Below, piece by piece: positions 44,071 through 53,741 of a stretch of DNA of 62,053 nt; the stretch's first letter is position 1; every line of letters starts with the position of its first letter. The stretch covers positions 1-62,053 of the forward strand of contig JAUCGF010000096.1 in the NCBI GenBank assembly GCA_030378005.1, given 5' to 3'. The DNA is from Desulfococcaceae bacterium HSG9 (GTDB taxonomy: Bacteria; Desulfobacterota; Desulfobacteria; Desulfobacterales; JAUCGF01). Both the position numbers and the translations under genes were made by a program. The notes under the pieces were generated by a model. It ran no database searches and had not been told where the DNA came from. It saw only the letters and a list, made by a program, of their open reading frames with translations.

Positions 44071-45011
44071 GAAACGCATTTGCTGATGAACTCAAGACAC
44101 TTGCCGCCAGTAATCATCAAATAGTCCTGCTATCCGGTGATATCGGGAACAGATTGTTTGATCCCTATAAAAAGGAATTTCTGGAACGTTTTTTCAATTG
44201 TGGCGTCGCCGAAGCCAATATGACCGGAATGGCGGCCGGTATGGCATTGTGCGGACTACGCCCGATAACCTATACAATCACACCTTTTAATACAACCCGT
44301 TGCTTAGAACAGATTCGAATTGATGTATGTTATCATGAGCTACCGGTTATTATTGTCGGTGTCGGTGCCGGTCTTTCTTATGCCGGTTTGGGGGGAACCC
44401 ACCATGCCTGTGAAGATATCGCCTTGCTGCGCGCATTACCTAATATGACCGTTATCTGTCCGGCTGATGCGGTAGAAGTCCGTCTGGCACTTCGCGCCGC
44501 TCTTTCTCATAATGGCCCGGTATATATCAGGTTGGGAAAAAAAAATGAGCCGGTGATTCATAAAAAACAACCGCAATTTATAATTGGAAAGGGTATTATT
44601 ATTCGCCAAGGTAGTGATATATGTCTTTTAAGTACAGGAAATATTCTTCCTAATGTTATTGAATCCGCCATCCGATTAGAGCAAAAGGGGATATCCACTC
44701 AGGTAGTCAGCATGCACACCGTCAAACCCCTTGATAATGAAATGATAGAGGATGTTTTTGATCGATTTGGCGTGGTTGCAACCATCGAAGAACACAGTCT
44801 TATTGGCGGATTCGGTGCCGCTGTGGCCGAATGGTTGTCTGATCAACCGCCGCAAAAAGGACGGCTTTGTCGTCTGGGAATTAAAGATACATTTTTACAT
44901 CAATGTGGAAATCAGGAAAACGCTCGTACAATGGCCGGCCTTGATTCGGCAAAAATTGTCACCAAAGTGACAAATTATTGGAGGCAACGCATTGATACGC
45001 ATCGGAATTGA
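44067..45011 (+). CDS. Transketolase, C-terminal subunit
   Basis: 314 residues; the pyrimidine-binding and C-terminal domains. GVAEANMTGMAAGMALCGL carries the catalytic Glu; GLSYAGLGGTHHACEDIALL, PNMTVICPADAVEVRLALR and GPVYIRLGKK are standard, and STQVVSMHTVKPLDNEMIED belongs to the last domain. Overlaps the N-terminal subunit by four bases and the next gene by 20. Its pairing within the operon suggests a dedicated enzyme for the sugar pathway. Confidence 0.92.
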   Translation: MRNAFADELKTLAASNHQIVLLSGDIGNRLFDPYKKEFLERFFNCGVAEANMTGMAAGMALCGLRPITYTITPFNTTRCLEQIRIDVCYHELPVIIVGVGAGLSYAGLGGTHHACEDIALLRALPNMTVICPADAVEVRLALRAALSHNGPVYIRLGKKNEPVIHKKQPQFIIGKGIIIRQGSDICLLSTGNILPNVIESAIRLEQKGISTQVVSMHTVKPLDNEMIEDVFDRFGVVATIEEHSLIGGFGAAVAEWLSDQPPQKGRLCRLGIKDTFLHQCGNQENARTMAGLDSAKIVTKVTNYWRQRIDTHRN

Positions 45012-45615
45012 TTTTGATAATACGATTATTTGTTATGACACTGTTTTCCACAAGGCTGCTTCAGAAAAAGGACTGATTCCTAATAATTTTCCCCAAACTA
45101 AAGAGCAGATTAGGAATTATCTGCGCAAGCTTGGCCAGGAAGATGCCTGGACAGAGCTTCAGGGATTTGTTTACGGTGTTAAAATCGCAGAAGCGCAGCC
45201 GTTCCCCGGTGTCATTGATTTTTTCAGATTGTGTCAAGAGAACGATGTCGCCGTTAATATAATCAGTCATAAAACCAAGCATCCGTATATCGGGCCGCAA
45301 TATGATTTACATCAATCCGCTTATAACTGGATGAAATTACAAAATTTTTTTAATTTCGATGATCCGATATTGACTCAGGAACAAGTGTTCTTCGAAATTA
45401 GCAAGGCGGAAAAAATAAGCCGGATTGAAAAACTTAAATGCACCCATTTTATTGATGATCTTCCCGAATTTCTATCTGAATGCACTTTTCCGAAAGATGT
45501 CGTCCGTATGTTGTTTGCACCGAATCATAACCTTGATAAAAAATATCCTTTTCAGCGGTTTACGAACTGGGCAGAAATGAGCAGAATGTCGTTTAATAAT
45601 AACAAAAGAAAATAA
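44992..45615 (+). CDS. HAD-like hydrolase (predicted phosphatase)
   Basis: 207 residues from TTG at 44992, with GGAGG seven bases upstream. The HAD motif I is IGIDFDNTIICYD at the N terminus; motif II is probably VNIISHKTKHPYIG, and motif III/IV the FIDDLPEFLSEC near residue 150. The GmhB-like role of removing a phosphate from a sugar bisphosphate would fit between kinase and nucleotidyltransferase steps, but the family match is to the general HAD superfamily only. Overlaps the transketolase end by 20 bases. Confidence 0.65.
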   Translation: MIRIGIDFDNTIICYDTVFHKAASEKGLIPNNFPQTKEQIRNYLRKLGQEDAWTELQGFVYGVKIAEAQPFPGVIDFFRLCQENDVAVNIISHKTKHPYIGPQYDLHQSAYNWMKLQNFFNFDDPILTQEQVFFEISKAEKISRIEKLKCTHFIDDLPEFLSECTFPKDVVRMLFAPNHNLDKKYPFQRFTNWAEMSRMSFNNNKRK

Positions 45616-45663
45616 TCAGGCGGAGAAAGAGTTATCCACGACTTTGAACATCATGCCAGACGA

Positions 45664-46656
45664 TTGGCCCAAAAAGCGGGTTTGCAAGGAGCTTTCAATT
45701 TAAGACCTGTTCCCTGTGGTGGAAACAACCGTGTGTTTGAATTACATGCCGGACCTGAAAAACTCTTTCTTAAATCCTATTTCCGGCATATAAAGGACAC
45801 TCGAGACCGTTTGGATGCCGAATTCGGATTTATCTCTTTCGCTTGGCAGCAGGGAATACGACTAACGCCAAAGCCCATCGCCATAGATCGGGATCATCAT
45901 CTTGGATTGTATGAATTTATTGAAGGGGACCATCTGAAACCGGACGATGTTAACAAAGATGCTATTCATCAGGCGATTAAATTTTATCGAGCGTTAAATC
46001 GTAACAAAAACAATTCTTTAGCCTTAGTATTGCCTCATGCATCAGAAGCCTGTTTCAGCATTAAAGCGCATGTCTTATTAGTGGATCAGAGATTGAAACG
46101 TTTACAAAAAATGAATATTGATGATGCGATTACAAAGGCGGCCTTAAAATTTATCCACAAAGAGCTAACGCCAATGTGGAAAAAGATAAAAACAACGCTT
46201 TTAAGACGGTTGAGTGCCAAGAGACTCAATAAAAAACAACCTCTGGCACTAGCAGAACGTTGTCTTTCGCCTTCCGATTTCGGTTTTCATAATGCCCTAT
46301 GTCAAGACAGTGGTGAGCTTCGTTTTATTGATTTTGAATATGCTGGTTGGGATGATCCTGCCAAACTGGTTTGTGATTTTTTTTGTCAACCGGCCGTACC
46401 GGTGCCATTCAAATTTTTTTCAACGTTCCAAACAGCAATTGCATCGCAATTTACAGAACAGAAGCGTGTGATAGATCGAATTAATCTACTTTTCCCGCTA
46501 TACCAGCTAAAGTGGTGCTGTATCTTATTAAATGAGTTTTTACCCGGAGGAAAAGCACGCAGAGTGTTTGCAGGCGAACAGAACCACACAATTGCCCAAC
46601 AAAAGCAACTCGAAAAAGCTCACACACTGTTTTTAAAAATAAGAACGAAAGAATAA
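45664..46656 (+). CDS. Aminoglycoside-phosphotransferase-like (APH/choline kinase fold) kinase
   Basis: 330 residues from TTG at 45664. The kinase core shows FLKSYFRHIKDTRDRLDAEF (Lys-containing start), LGLYEFIEGDHLKPDDV and the catalytic loop SPSDFGFHNALCQDSGE, then RFIDFEYAGWDDP (metal-binding DFE). The usual HGDxxxxN is S-D-F-G-F-H-N, consistent with this family. Coding-like residues (VIHDFEHHARR) precede the TTG in frame back to 45631, where GGAG (45622-45625) is five bases upstream of a GTT, so the true start could be unusual or further upstream. Substrate may be a sugar or amino sugar. Confidence 0.7.
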   Translation: MAQKAGLQGAFNLRPVPCGGNNRVFELHAGPEKLFLKSYFRHIKDTRDRLDAEFGFISFAWQQGIRLTPKPIAIDRDHHLGLYEFIEGDHLKPDDVNKDAIHQAIKFYRALNRNKNNSLALVLPHASEACFSIKAHVLLVDQRLKRLQKMNIDDAITKAALKFIHKELTPMWKKIKTTLLRRLSAKRLNKKQPLALAERCLSPSDFGFHNALCQDSGELRFIDFEYAGWDDPAKLVCDFFCQPAVPVPFKFFSTFQTAIASQFTEQKRVIDRINLLFPLYQLKWCCILLNEFLPGGKARRVFAGEQNHTIAQQKQLEKAHTLFLKIRTKE

Positions 46657-46707
46657 AACGTTAACGACAATAACAATTAAAAAAAGACAATATAAAGGGG
46701 ACACTTA

Positions 46708-47370
46708 ATGGCGTATGTAGATTTTATCTCGGCTGTGCATACAAAGACCAAACGTGATTATTTAGGGCGTATTAACGCTTTTCCAAAAGCGGAAGCCGCC
46801 CAAAAAGCTAAGTTGTGGGACTATGATTACTGGGACGGGGACCGCAGAATATGTTATGGCGGTTACCATTATGATGGCCGTTGGGCCAAAGTGGCGGAAG
46901 CAATGGTAAAACATTACAATTTAAAACCGGGCGATCGGATTTTAGATGTTGGTTGCGGCAAGGGGTTTCTGGTTTATGATTTCACCCAGGTTTTACCCGG
47001 TGTCGAAGTGGCCGGAATAGACATTTCCAGTTATGCCATTGAGAATGCCAAGCCGGAGGCCAAACCTTTTCTTCAAGTAACTCATGCAAAAAGCTTGCCT
47101 TTTGAAGATGATAGTTTTGACCTTGTGTTTTCTATTAACACCCTTCATAATCTCTATTGCCACGAACTGGACTCCGCATTACGGGAAATAGAACGTGTAA
47201 GCAAAAAGAATAAATATATTTGCGTTGAGTCTTACCGCAATGAAGAAGAGAAAGTAAATTTGTTATACTGGCAAGTGACGTGTGAAATGTTTTGTACACC
47301 TGAAGAATGGCAATGGTGGTTTAATTTGTGCGGTTATACCGGGGATCATTCTTTTATCTATTTTGAGTAA
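46708..47370 (+). CDS. Class I SAM-dependent methyltransferase
   Basis: 220 residues. SAM-binding motif I is ILDVGCGKGFLVYDF, with AGIDISSYAIENAK (motif II) and SLPFEDDSFDLVFSINTLHN (motif III). The N-terminal part (WDYDYWDGDRRICYGGYHYD) is an added segment often seen in sugar methyltransferases. AAAGGGG precedes the ATG. Acceptor unknown; likely an O- or N-position on the sugar. Confidence 0.85.
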   Translation: MAYVDFISAVHTKTKRDYLGRINAFPKAEAAQKAKLWDYDYWDGDRRICYGGYHYDGRWAKVAEAMVKHYNLKPGDRILDVGCGKGFLVYDFTQVLPGVEVAGIDISSYAIENAKPEAKPFLQVTHAKSLPFEDDSFDLVFSINTLHNLYCHELDSALREIERVSKKNKYICVESYRNEEEKVNLLYWQVTCEMFCTPEEWQWWFNLCGYTGDHSFIYFE

Positions 47371-47388
47371 AAATAGTGAAAATCTTAT

Positions 47389-48072
47389 ATGGAAAATAAA
47401 ACACCGAAAACTAAAGAACCTCAATATCAATGTTGCCTTGATTTTGAAAAGCGATATGGCCTTCAGACATTGGGTCTGATGAGCAGTCACACATGGCTGA
47501 CAGACCCAAAACGGCTCGTATTTGTTCTTTCCAGATACAAATTCGTTGCCAAGATGTTTAGCGGCATGCAAAAAATCCTGGAAATCGGTTGTGCGGATGC
47601 TTTCGGGACACGGATAGTGAGTCAGGAAGTTGAATCATTAGTGGCCTCTGATTTTGACCCTATTCTTATCAAAGATGCCAAAAACAGAATAATCGAACCG
47701 CATACTTATCAATGTATCACGCATAACATTCTTGAAGGCCCTATCCCGGACGGCTTTGATGGTGCCTATGCTTTGGATGTTATTGAACACATTTCTCAAG
47801 AACAAGAAGCAATATTTATTTCAAACATTATCAAATCTGTAAAACCTAACGGAACTGTAATTATTGGTACGCCATCAATAGAATCCCAAGAATATGCGTC
47901 TCCTGCGAGCAAACAAGGACATATCAACTGCAAAGATGGTAGCCAGTTTAAAAATTTGCTTTTAAATTTTTTCAACAATGTTTTCATTTTTTCAATGAAT
48001 GATGAGGTTATTCATACCGGTTTCTATCCTATGGCTAACTATCTTATGGCTTTGTGTTGTTATCCTAAGTGA
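47389..48072 (+). CDS. Class I SAM-dependent methyltransferase
   Basis: 227 residues. Motif I reads ILEIGCADAFGTRIVSQEV, with ASDFDPILIKDAKN and GAYALDVIEHISQEQEAIF. It begins 18 bases after the previous methyltransferase. Motif I has C-A-D in place of C-G-x-G, so glycine spacing is relaxed, but the rest is standard. The substrate is unknown. Confidence 0.75.
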   Translation: MENKTPKTKEPQYQCCLDFEKRYGLQTLGLMSSHTWLTDPKRLVFVLSRYKFVAKMFSGMQKILEIGCADAFGTRIVSQEVESLVASDFDPILIKDAKNRIIEPHTYQCITHNILEGPIPDGFDGAYALDVIEHISQEQEAIFISNIIKSVKPNGTVIIGTPSIESQEYASPASKQGHINCKDGSQFKNLLLNFFNNVFIFSMNDEVIHTGFYPMANYLMALCCYPK

Positions 48073-48130
48073 CCGTGACTAAACATGCTTTGAGCGATGA
48101 ATTAAGCATGGATTAAAATCTAATATCAAA

Positions 48131-50185
48131 ATGCATAAAAATCGTTATATAATTATAGGCGGTGATAGTTTTTTAGGAAGTCATATCATCAGTCATTTAG
48201 AAAAAAATTGCCAACGCGTGATTACAACATCTCGAAATCAGGGAGCCATATCCGATAAATGCATACATCTTGATTTGAATGATGATATTGCACATTGGAA
48301 ATGTCCAGATGATATCGAAGTTGCCATATTGTGTGCGGCGATTACTTCAATAGATCAATGCCGCCTGTATCCCGATAAAAGCCGTTTTATCAATGTAAAG
48401 CAAACAGTTGCTTTGGCTTCAAAGTTAGTAAAACAAGGGGTGTTTATTGTTTTTCCTTCCACAAATTTAATTTTTAACGGCCAATCTCCCAAGCAGAAAC
48501 CTAATGACCGGGTTTCTCCGGTCACTGAATACGGAAGGCAAAAAGTGTTGACGGAACAGCGTCTTATGACTTTATCACCCCATATTGCGATTGTTCGATT
48601 TACCAAAATCCTTGCAAAAGATACTAGCCTGATAACCAATTGGATTGAAAAATTAAAAAACAAAAAGGTGATACACCCCTTTGAAGATATGGTGCTTGCC
48701 CCGGTTTCAATTGGTTTTGCTACAAACGCAATTATACAAATCGCCAAACATAAATTATCCGGTGTCTCACATATATCAGCTTCAAAAGATATTACTTATA
48801 AACAACTAGCCAGCTATATTGCCAAAAAAATTGGCGTCAGTCAGCAATATATTCAATCCGGGAAAGCATGTAATTCGGGGCTGAAATTTGAAGTGATTCC
48901 CAAACATACAACGTTGGACACAACCCGGCTAGAGAAGGAACTGGGTTTAAAACCTCCTGATGTTTTTGAAGCCATAGATTCCCTTTATAATTCGGTAAAC
49001 AGAAAAAGTGATAATCAACTGCCGCATCAATCTGAGGTAAATGCAACCTGCCATATTTGTCAATCTTCACAGGTTATCGAAGTAAAAGAATATCGTAATT
49101 TTGTGCGTGTTTCATCCGATTGCCGCTCTATGCCTAAAGGCGGTAAATTAGGAGTGTGCCAATCATGTGGCTGTGTTCAAAAAATTATCGACGATGATTT
49201 TCAGAGTGAATGCGAACGAATATATGAATCCTATTCCGTATATTATCAGGCAGAAGGTGAGGAGCAAAGGTCTTTTGGGGAAGAAAGCGGACTTTCCCAA
49301 TTCCGTTCCGAACGTATTTTAAGTGAACTTTTCAAAGATACGACCTTACCAAAGCAGGGAACCCTTTTAGATATCGGTTGCGGGAATGGTAATTTGCTGC
49401 GATCTTTTTCAAAGTTCTATCCGTTATGGAGCCTTTCAGGCTCAGAACTAAATAACAAATATAAATCAACGGTTATGGCGATCCCCAATGTAAAAGCTTT
49501 TCATACGTGCGATATTGGCACAATTTCTGATCAAAATGATATGATAACCATGCTTCACTGTTTAGAACATATTGTTGATCCGATCTCTTTTCTTAAAAAA
49601 GTGAGTGAAAAAATTAAACAAGAAGGTTTAATGCTAATAGAAGTTCCTGATTTTAAGCAGAATCCGTTTGATCTTATTATTGCCGACCATTGTTCCCATT
49701 TCGATATGCAATATTTAAAACTTTTGTTGCGACACGCTGGTTTTGAAATCCTTATCGCTGCTGATGATTATGTCTCTAAAGAGTTGACTTTTCTGGTTCG
49801 TAAAAGTAAGAATCAATCATTCAATGATAAACTATTGCAAAAACACGCATCTTATGAAAAAATCAGGCGGTCACTGGTTTGGCTTAAAAAAACTAAAATG
49901 AAAGCATTAAGTGTATCTGAACAAGGCAATTTAGGTTTATTCGGAACATCAATAGCAGGTGCATGGTTAGCCAGTGAACTGGGTCATGTTGTCACATTTT
50001 TTGTAGATGAAGATCCGAGTCGCATCGGAAAAGAATTTATGGGGCGAAAAATTTATCATCCGGACGATGTTCCGAAAAATAGTTATGTATTTCTTGCATT
50101 CCCAAATATAATTGCAAATAAGATATGGGAAAGAATGAGACACTGCAAAGCAAATTTTTGTTTGCCTTATCCACATAAAGAATAA
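48131..50185 (+). CDS. Fusion of an RmlD-like SDR reductase and a C-methyltransferase
   Basis: 684 residues. Residues 1-290: SDR of the dTDP-4-dehydrorhamnose reductase type, with YIIIGGDSFLGSHIISHL, CAAITSIDQCRLYPD, FPSTNLIFNG and TEYGRQKVLTEQ (YxxxK). Residues 305-680: TylC3-type C-methyltransferase, with a zinc region CHICQSS and VCQSCGC, SAM motif LLDIGCGNGNLLRSF, LHCLEHIVDP and the C-terminal LGLFGTSIAGAWLAS block. It thus joins a 4-keto reduction and a C-methylation that usually come as separate proteins. It would make a branched-chain deoxysugar. The SDR may fail to reduce if its tail is altered. Confidence 0.82.
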   Translation: MHKNRYIIIGGDSFLGSHIISHLEKNCQRVITTSRNQGAISDKCIHLDLNDDIAHWKCPDDIEVAILCAAITSIDQCRLYPDKSRFINVKQTVALASKLVKQGVFIVFPSTNLIFNGQSPKQKPNDRVSPVTEYGRQKVLTEQRLMTLSPHIAIVRFTKILAKDTSLITNWIEKLKNKKVIHPFEDMVLAPVSIGFATNAIIQIAKHKLSGVSHISASKDITYKQLASYIAKKIGVSQQYIQSGKACNSGLKFEVIPKHTTLDTTRLEKELGLKPPDVFEAIDSLYNSVNRKSDNQLPHQSEVNATCHICQSSQVIEVKEYRNFVRVSSDCRSMPKGGKLGVCQSCGCVQKIIDDDFQSECERIYESYSVYYQAEGEEQRSFGEESGLSQFRSERILSELFKDTTLPKQGTLLDIGCGNGNLLRSFSKFYPLWSLSGSELNNKYKSTVMAIPNVKAFHTCDIGTISDQNDMITMLHCLEHIVDPISFLKKVSEKIKQEGLMLIEVPDFKQNPFDLIIADHCSHFDMQYLKLLLRHAGFEILIAADDYVSKELTFLVRKSKNQSFNDKLLQKHASYEKIRRSLVWLKKTKMKALSVSEQGNLGLFGTSIAGAWLASELGHVVTFFVDEDPSRIGKEFMGRKIYHPDDVPKNSYVFLAFPNIIANKIWERMRHCKANFCLPYPHKE

Positions 50186-50290
50186 TTTTACTACGGCAAA
50201 TTTACTGGGCTTGATAATTTTTAGGGTTATACCGTCGCTATTGTCATGGTTAATACTCCCGATACCCTAAAGTTTTAAGTATACCATTAT

Positions 50291-52516
50291 TTGAAATATG
50301 TTAAGTATTTTTTGAATAGGTTTATGAAAAAAGGATTCGTTTGCACATCAGAGTTAGCTGCGTTTATTTTCACGATTGCTTCAATTTTGTTAATATCATA
50401 TTGTAGCTGGCATGATCTTAAAATCGGCCCTGTTGACGATGAGAACTGGTGGTATTGGAGTTCTATCAACAAATCTCAATTTATTGATATGAGTATTATC
50501 AACCCCGTTCAAAGTTTGGGGGGAGCGAGTACACCTTTCTGCTATTGGTTAAATCCTGCCTATATCATCTCAGATTGTCTCAAAAACGTTATCAACCCAT
50601 TTTATATATCTCGGCTTATAAATCTGTCTCTTGAAAGTATCACCCTCTTGCTTCTATGCTTGGTGATTCAGCTAAAAACGAGTACAACAGTGTTTGTAAT
50701 TATTTCCTATGCCATGCTCTCAATCGGAGCAAGCAATAAACCGAACGAATTCAATATATTTGGCCATTTAATTGCCATAAATATCCTGAAATCCATATCA
50801 ATGCTTTGGATCGTGGTGTTCTTTGCCGATTTTCCAGGAAAGAAAAACATCATCAGAAGTATCATTGCTTTGCTGCTTATATTCTTTTCCGTCATGTTGA
50901 ATCCACTCTACACGCCGATCTACTTCCTATATCCCGTCATCATTGTGGGAGTCATTATATTTTCAGAACTGGCATACGAGAAGAATAATGCTATCAAAAT
51001 CGAAATCGGTGTGTACATGTTCTTCATACTTTTTTTTGCAATGTTCTACTATTCTTTGGTCAGCGGTGTAGCAAGAAATGATTTTCCTAATGAAATCTAC
51101 AGCGAAATTCAGACATTTGATTATTTAAATGCCATGCCGTTTCGCGGGAAAGACAGTACTTTTTTATTTTTTTTAGTTCTTCTATCCATAATTTTTAATA
51201 TTTCTTTGGATATAAATATCAATAGATTGAGGCTTCATCGAGCGATGTTCATCGTCTTGATAATTATTGGTGGTATCGGCTGGATGTACACATACAGTGG
51301 TTTGAAATGGAAATACCCATCTCCGGTTTATCTGGAGCAATCCATTTTAGCGTTGATTCTTATCGAGGTTCTATTGTGCATCGAATTAGTGTTGAAGAAA
51401 CTAAATCTGAAGCCTCCTCTCCTATTTGCTATGCTACCATATCTATTGGTAGCATACCTGCTTTTTTCTCCGCAGATTAAGAGCCAAACGGTCAATATCA
51501 TGAAAACTGTTTTTAAAAAAAGTACTAATATGTCATCAACCTCATTAAAAAAGCCGTCTCGTGAAAAGCCAATTTCGGGTTTTTTAAGAAAAGAACTGGC
51601 GCTTGATCTTCATGATTGTTATGAAGGATCGGTTTCATTGATGATCGGCATGCCTGATAGCCCGATCTCAAAAAAAATCGGATTTCAAAAAGGTGAGCGT
51701 TTTCAAAAAAAATACATTGGCGTTGTGCCTCTATATATAAGACATTTTATCGACGATCAATTATATTTAACAGGGATGTGGAAAAATTTCGTACCGACAC
51801 TGGGTGACAATAGTCATATGGTTTCATCTTTCAAATATCATTTTTTCAGTCGATTACTATCAAATAAGAGCGATTACCAAAGCCGGAACTGGCTTGTACC
51901 AACTATATTCGATAGCAGCATATTTGCATTGTTAGGGGTAAAATATCTCATATCTGATCTGGAATTGGAAAATAGTCGAATAAAAAAGCAATTTAACTAC
52001 CATAGTAAATTGGGTGAGATTCATGGTTATGAAGTTTTAAACACAAATACGGGAAATTTTTATCCGACTGACATCATTTACTACAAAACGGTAAACGAGG
52101 TATATCGTTACATCCGAACCAATGAAGTTGACTTCACAAAAACCGTGTTTATTCACCATACGGATAAATTTGATAAAGTACTCTCTGTCGGCAATACAAA
52201 AATTTTCGGATACCCGAAAACAGGCGTCGCACGTTTTGAGGCCGCATCATCTGGTTCCTCGTTAGCAGTTTTACCATTAGAATTCTCCAACGCGCTCATA
52301 GCCAAAGGAGAAGGAAATTTCCAAATAGTGCGGATCAACCTCATCATGACCGGTGTGCTTTTTAAAGGGAACATTCAGATCACCATGGAAAATGGATTCG
52401 GATTAATGAATCTTGGGGGACGTATCAAGGATAGAAAAGACATGAAAAAGCATGGCATATATGAAGATGGGTATATTTCATACCCAGATTCGTATCAACC
52501 TCATCAAATATTCTAA
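50291..52516 (+). CDS. YfhO/GT-C-like polytopic membrane protein
   Basis: 741 residues from TTG at 50291 (an ATG at 50324 is a possible start). After helix 1 comes KIGPVDDENWWYWSSINKSQ, an acidic Asp-Asp-Glu loop in the place of a GT-C catalytic motif, then about eleven helices to residue 400. The C-terminal soluble part contains SSIFALLGVKYLISD, a motif found in YfhO-type proteins (compare DIINTKYILIA in the gene at 57.5 kb), and a periplasmic beta-rich region. No named family is certain. Likely a transferase acting on the exported glycan. Confidence 0.55.
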   Translation: MKYVKYFLNRFMKKGFVCTSELAAFIFTIASILLISYCSWHDLKIGPVDDENWWYWSSINKSQFIDMSIINPVQSLGGASTPFCYWLNPAYIISDCLKNVINPFYISRLINLSLESITLLLLCLVIQLKTSTTVFVIISYAMLSIGASNKPNEFNIFGHLIAINILKSISMLWIVVFFADFPGKKNIIRSIIALLLIFFSVMLNPLYTPIYFLYPVIIVGVIIFSELAYEKNNAIKIEIGVYMFFILFFAMFYYSLVSGVARNDFPNEIYSEIQTFDYLNAMPFRGKDSTFLFFLVLLSIIFNISLDININRLRLHRAMFIVLIIIGGIGWMYTYSGLKWKYPSPVYLEQSILALILIEVLLCIELVLKKLNLKPPLLFAMLPYLLVAYLLFSPQIKSQTVNIMKTVFKKSTNMSSTSLKKPSREKPISGFLRKELALDLHDCYEGSVSLMIGMPDSPISKKIGFQKGERFQKKYIGVVPLYIRHFIDDQLYLTGMWKNFVPTLGDNSHMVSSFKYHFFSRLLSNKSDYQSRNWLVPTIFDSSIFALLGVKYLISDLELENSRIKKQFNYHSKLGEIHGYEVLNTNTGNFYPTDIIYYKTVNEVYRYIRTNEVDFTKTVFIHHTDKFDKVLSVGNTKIFGYPKTGVARFEAASSGSSLAVLPLEFSNALIAKGEGNFQIVRINLIMTGVLFKGNIQITMENGFGLMNLGGRIKDRKDMKKHGIYEDGYISYPDSYQPHQIF

Positions 52517-52615
52517 GTTTCCTCATATAAAAATGGAATACTTCTGGACAGATACTTATTTGGATAGAATATGAATAGTATAATCTAATTTAAAATATTA
52601 AGAAAGACACTCAAA

Positions 52616-53677
52616 ATGCAATTAGAAAAAATGTGTGCGGCTATTTTAGTTAATCTTCAGCAGCCGCTTGTTGTTGACAAAGTTACCTTACCTTCTAAAC
52701 TTGATGTCGGCCAAGTACTGGTAAAGGTTTGCTTTAGTGGTATCTGCGGATCGCAGCTTGGTGAAATAAACGGTGTCAAGGGAAAAGATCAATACTTACC
52801 TCATTTGCTTGGACACGAAGGTTCTGGTGAAGTTTTAAAAACAGGGCCGGGTGTAAACTCTGTTCATACAGGCGACCATGTAGTCATGCACTGGCGCAAA
52901 AGCAGCGGTATTGATGCACCCCCTCCTGTTTATCAATGGAAAGGCAAACGCCTTAATGCCGGCTGTGTAACAACTTTCAATGAGTATGCCATTGTTTCAG
53001 AAAACCGTCTGACGACCATTCCAAAAGATTTTGATTTAAAACTTGCGCCGCTTTTCGGATGCGCGGTGACCGTTGGGCTTGGCATTATTACCAATAATGC
53101 CCAATTAAAAATCGGCGATTCGATCGTTGTTTTCGGTGCCGGCGGCGTCGGTCTCAACGTTATTCAGGGCGCTTCAATGACTTCCGCATTTCCGATTATT
53201 GCCGTTGATATTTATGATAGTAAGCTTGAAATGGCGAAATCATTTGGCGCCACGCATCTGATAAATTCCAACAAGATTGATCCTACCGATGAAATTTGTA
53301 AAATTTTAGGTGTACAAGGTGCTGATGTTGTCATTGATAATACCGGGGACGTAAATGTTATCGCATCAGCCTATAAACTTACTCAGCCTCAAGGTAGAAC
53401 TGTGCTGGTCGGAGTGCCTAAAATCGGTAACAACGCCTCTCTTTACACTCTGCCACTCCATTTTGGAAAAATTTTAACCGGCTCTCATGGTGGTGAATCA
53501 TTGCCGTCTGTCGATATTCCGAAATATATTCGACTTTATGAAGCCGGTAAGTTAAAATTAGATGAATTGATTACCGACCGCTTTACTTTAGATGAAGTCA
53601 ATCTTGCCATCGAAAAAATGAATAAAGGCGAGATTGCAGGTCGCTGTTTGATTGAAATCAATCATTCTACAGATTGA
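52616..53677 (+). CDS. Zinc-type alcohol dehydrogenase (MDR superfamily)
   Basis: 353 residues. CFSGICGSQLGEINGVKG holds the catalytic Cys; HLLGHEGSGEVLKTGPGV carries the conserved His-Glu, and FGAGGVGLNVIQGASM the NAD(P)-binding glycine motif with IIAVDIYDSKLEMA after it. The structural-zinc Cys cluster is missing (KGKRLNAGCVTTFNEYA at that position), as in several sugar-locus members. Likely oxidises or reduces a sugar or sugar-nucleotide hydroxyl. Confidence 0.85.
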   Translation: MQLEKMCAAILVNLQQPLVVDKVTLPSKLDVGQVLVKVCFSGICGSQLGEINGVKGKDQYLPHLLGHEGSGEVLKTGPGVNSVHTGDHVVMHWRKSSGIDAPPPVYQWKGKRLNAGCVTTFNEYAIVSENRLTTIPKDFDLKLAPLFGCAVTVGLGIITNNAQLKIGDSIVVFGAGGVGLNVIQGASMTSAFPIIAVDIYDSKLEMAKSFGATHLINSNKIDPTDEICKILGVQGADVVIDNTGDVNVIASAYKLTQPQGRTVLVGVPKIGNNASLYTLPLHFGKILTGSHGGESLPSVDIPKYIRLYEAGKLKLDELITDRFTLDEVNLAIEKMNKGEIAGRCLIEINHSTD

Positions 53678-53741
53678 AAGTTACGTTTTGTTATGCTTGT
53701 AGGCGATTTTTTATAATTATATAATAAGTTTAGGTATAAAA

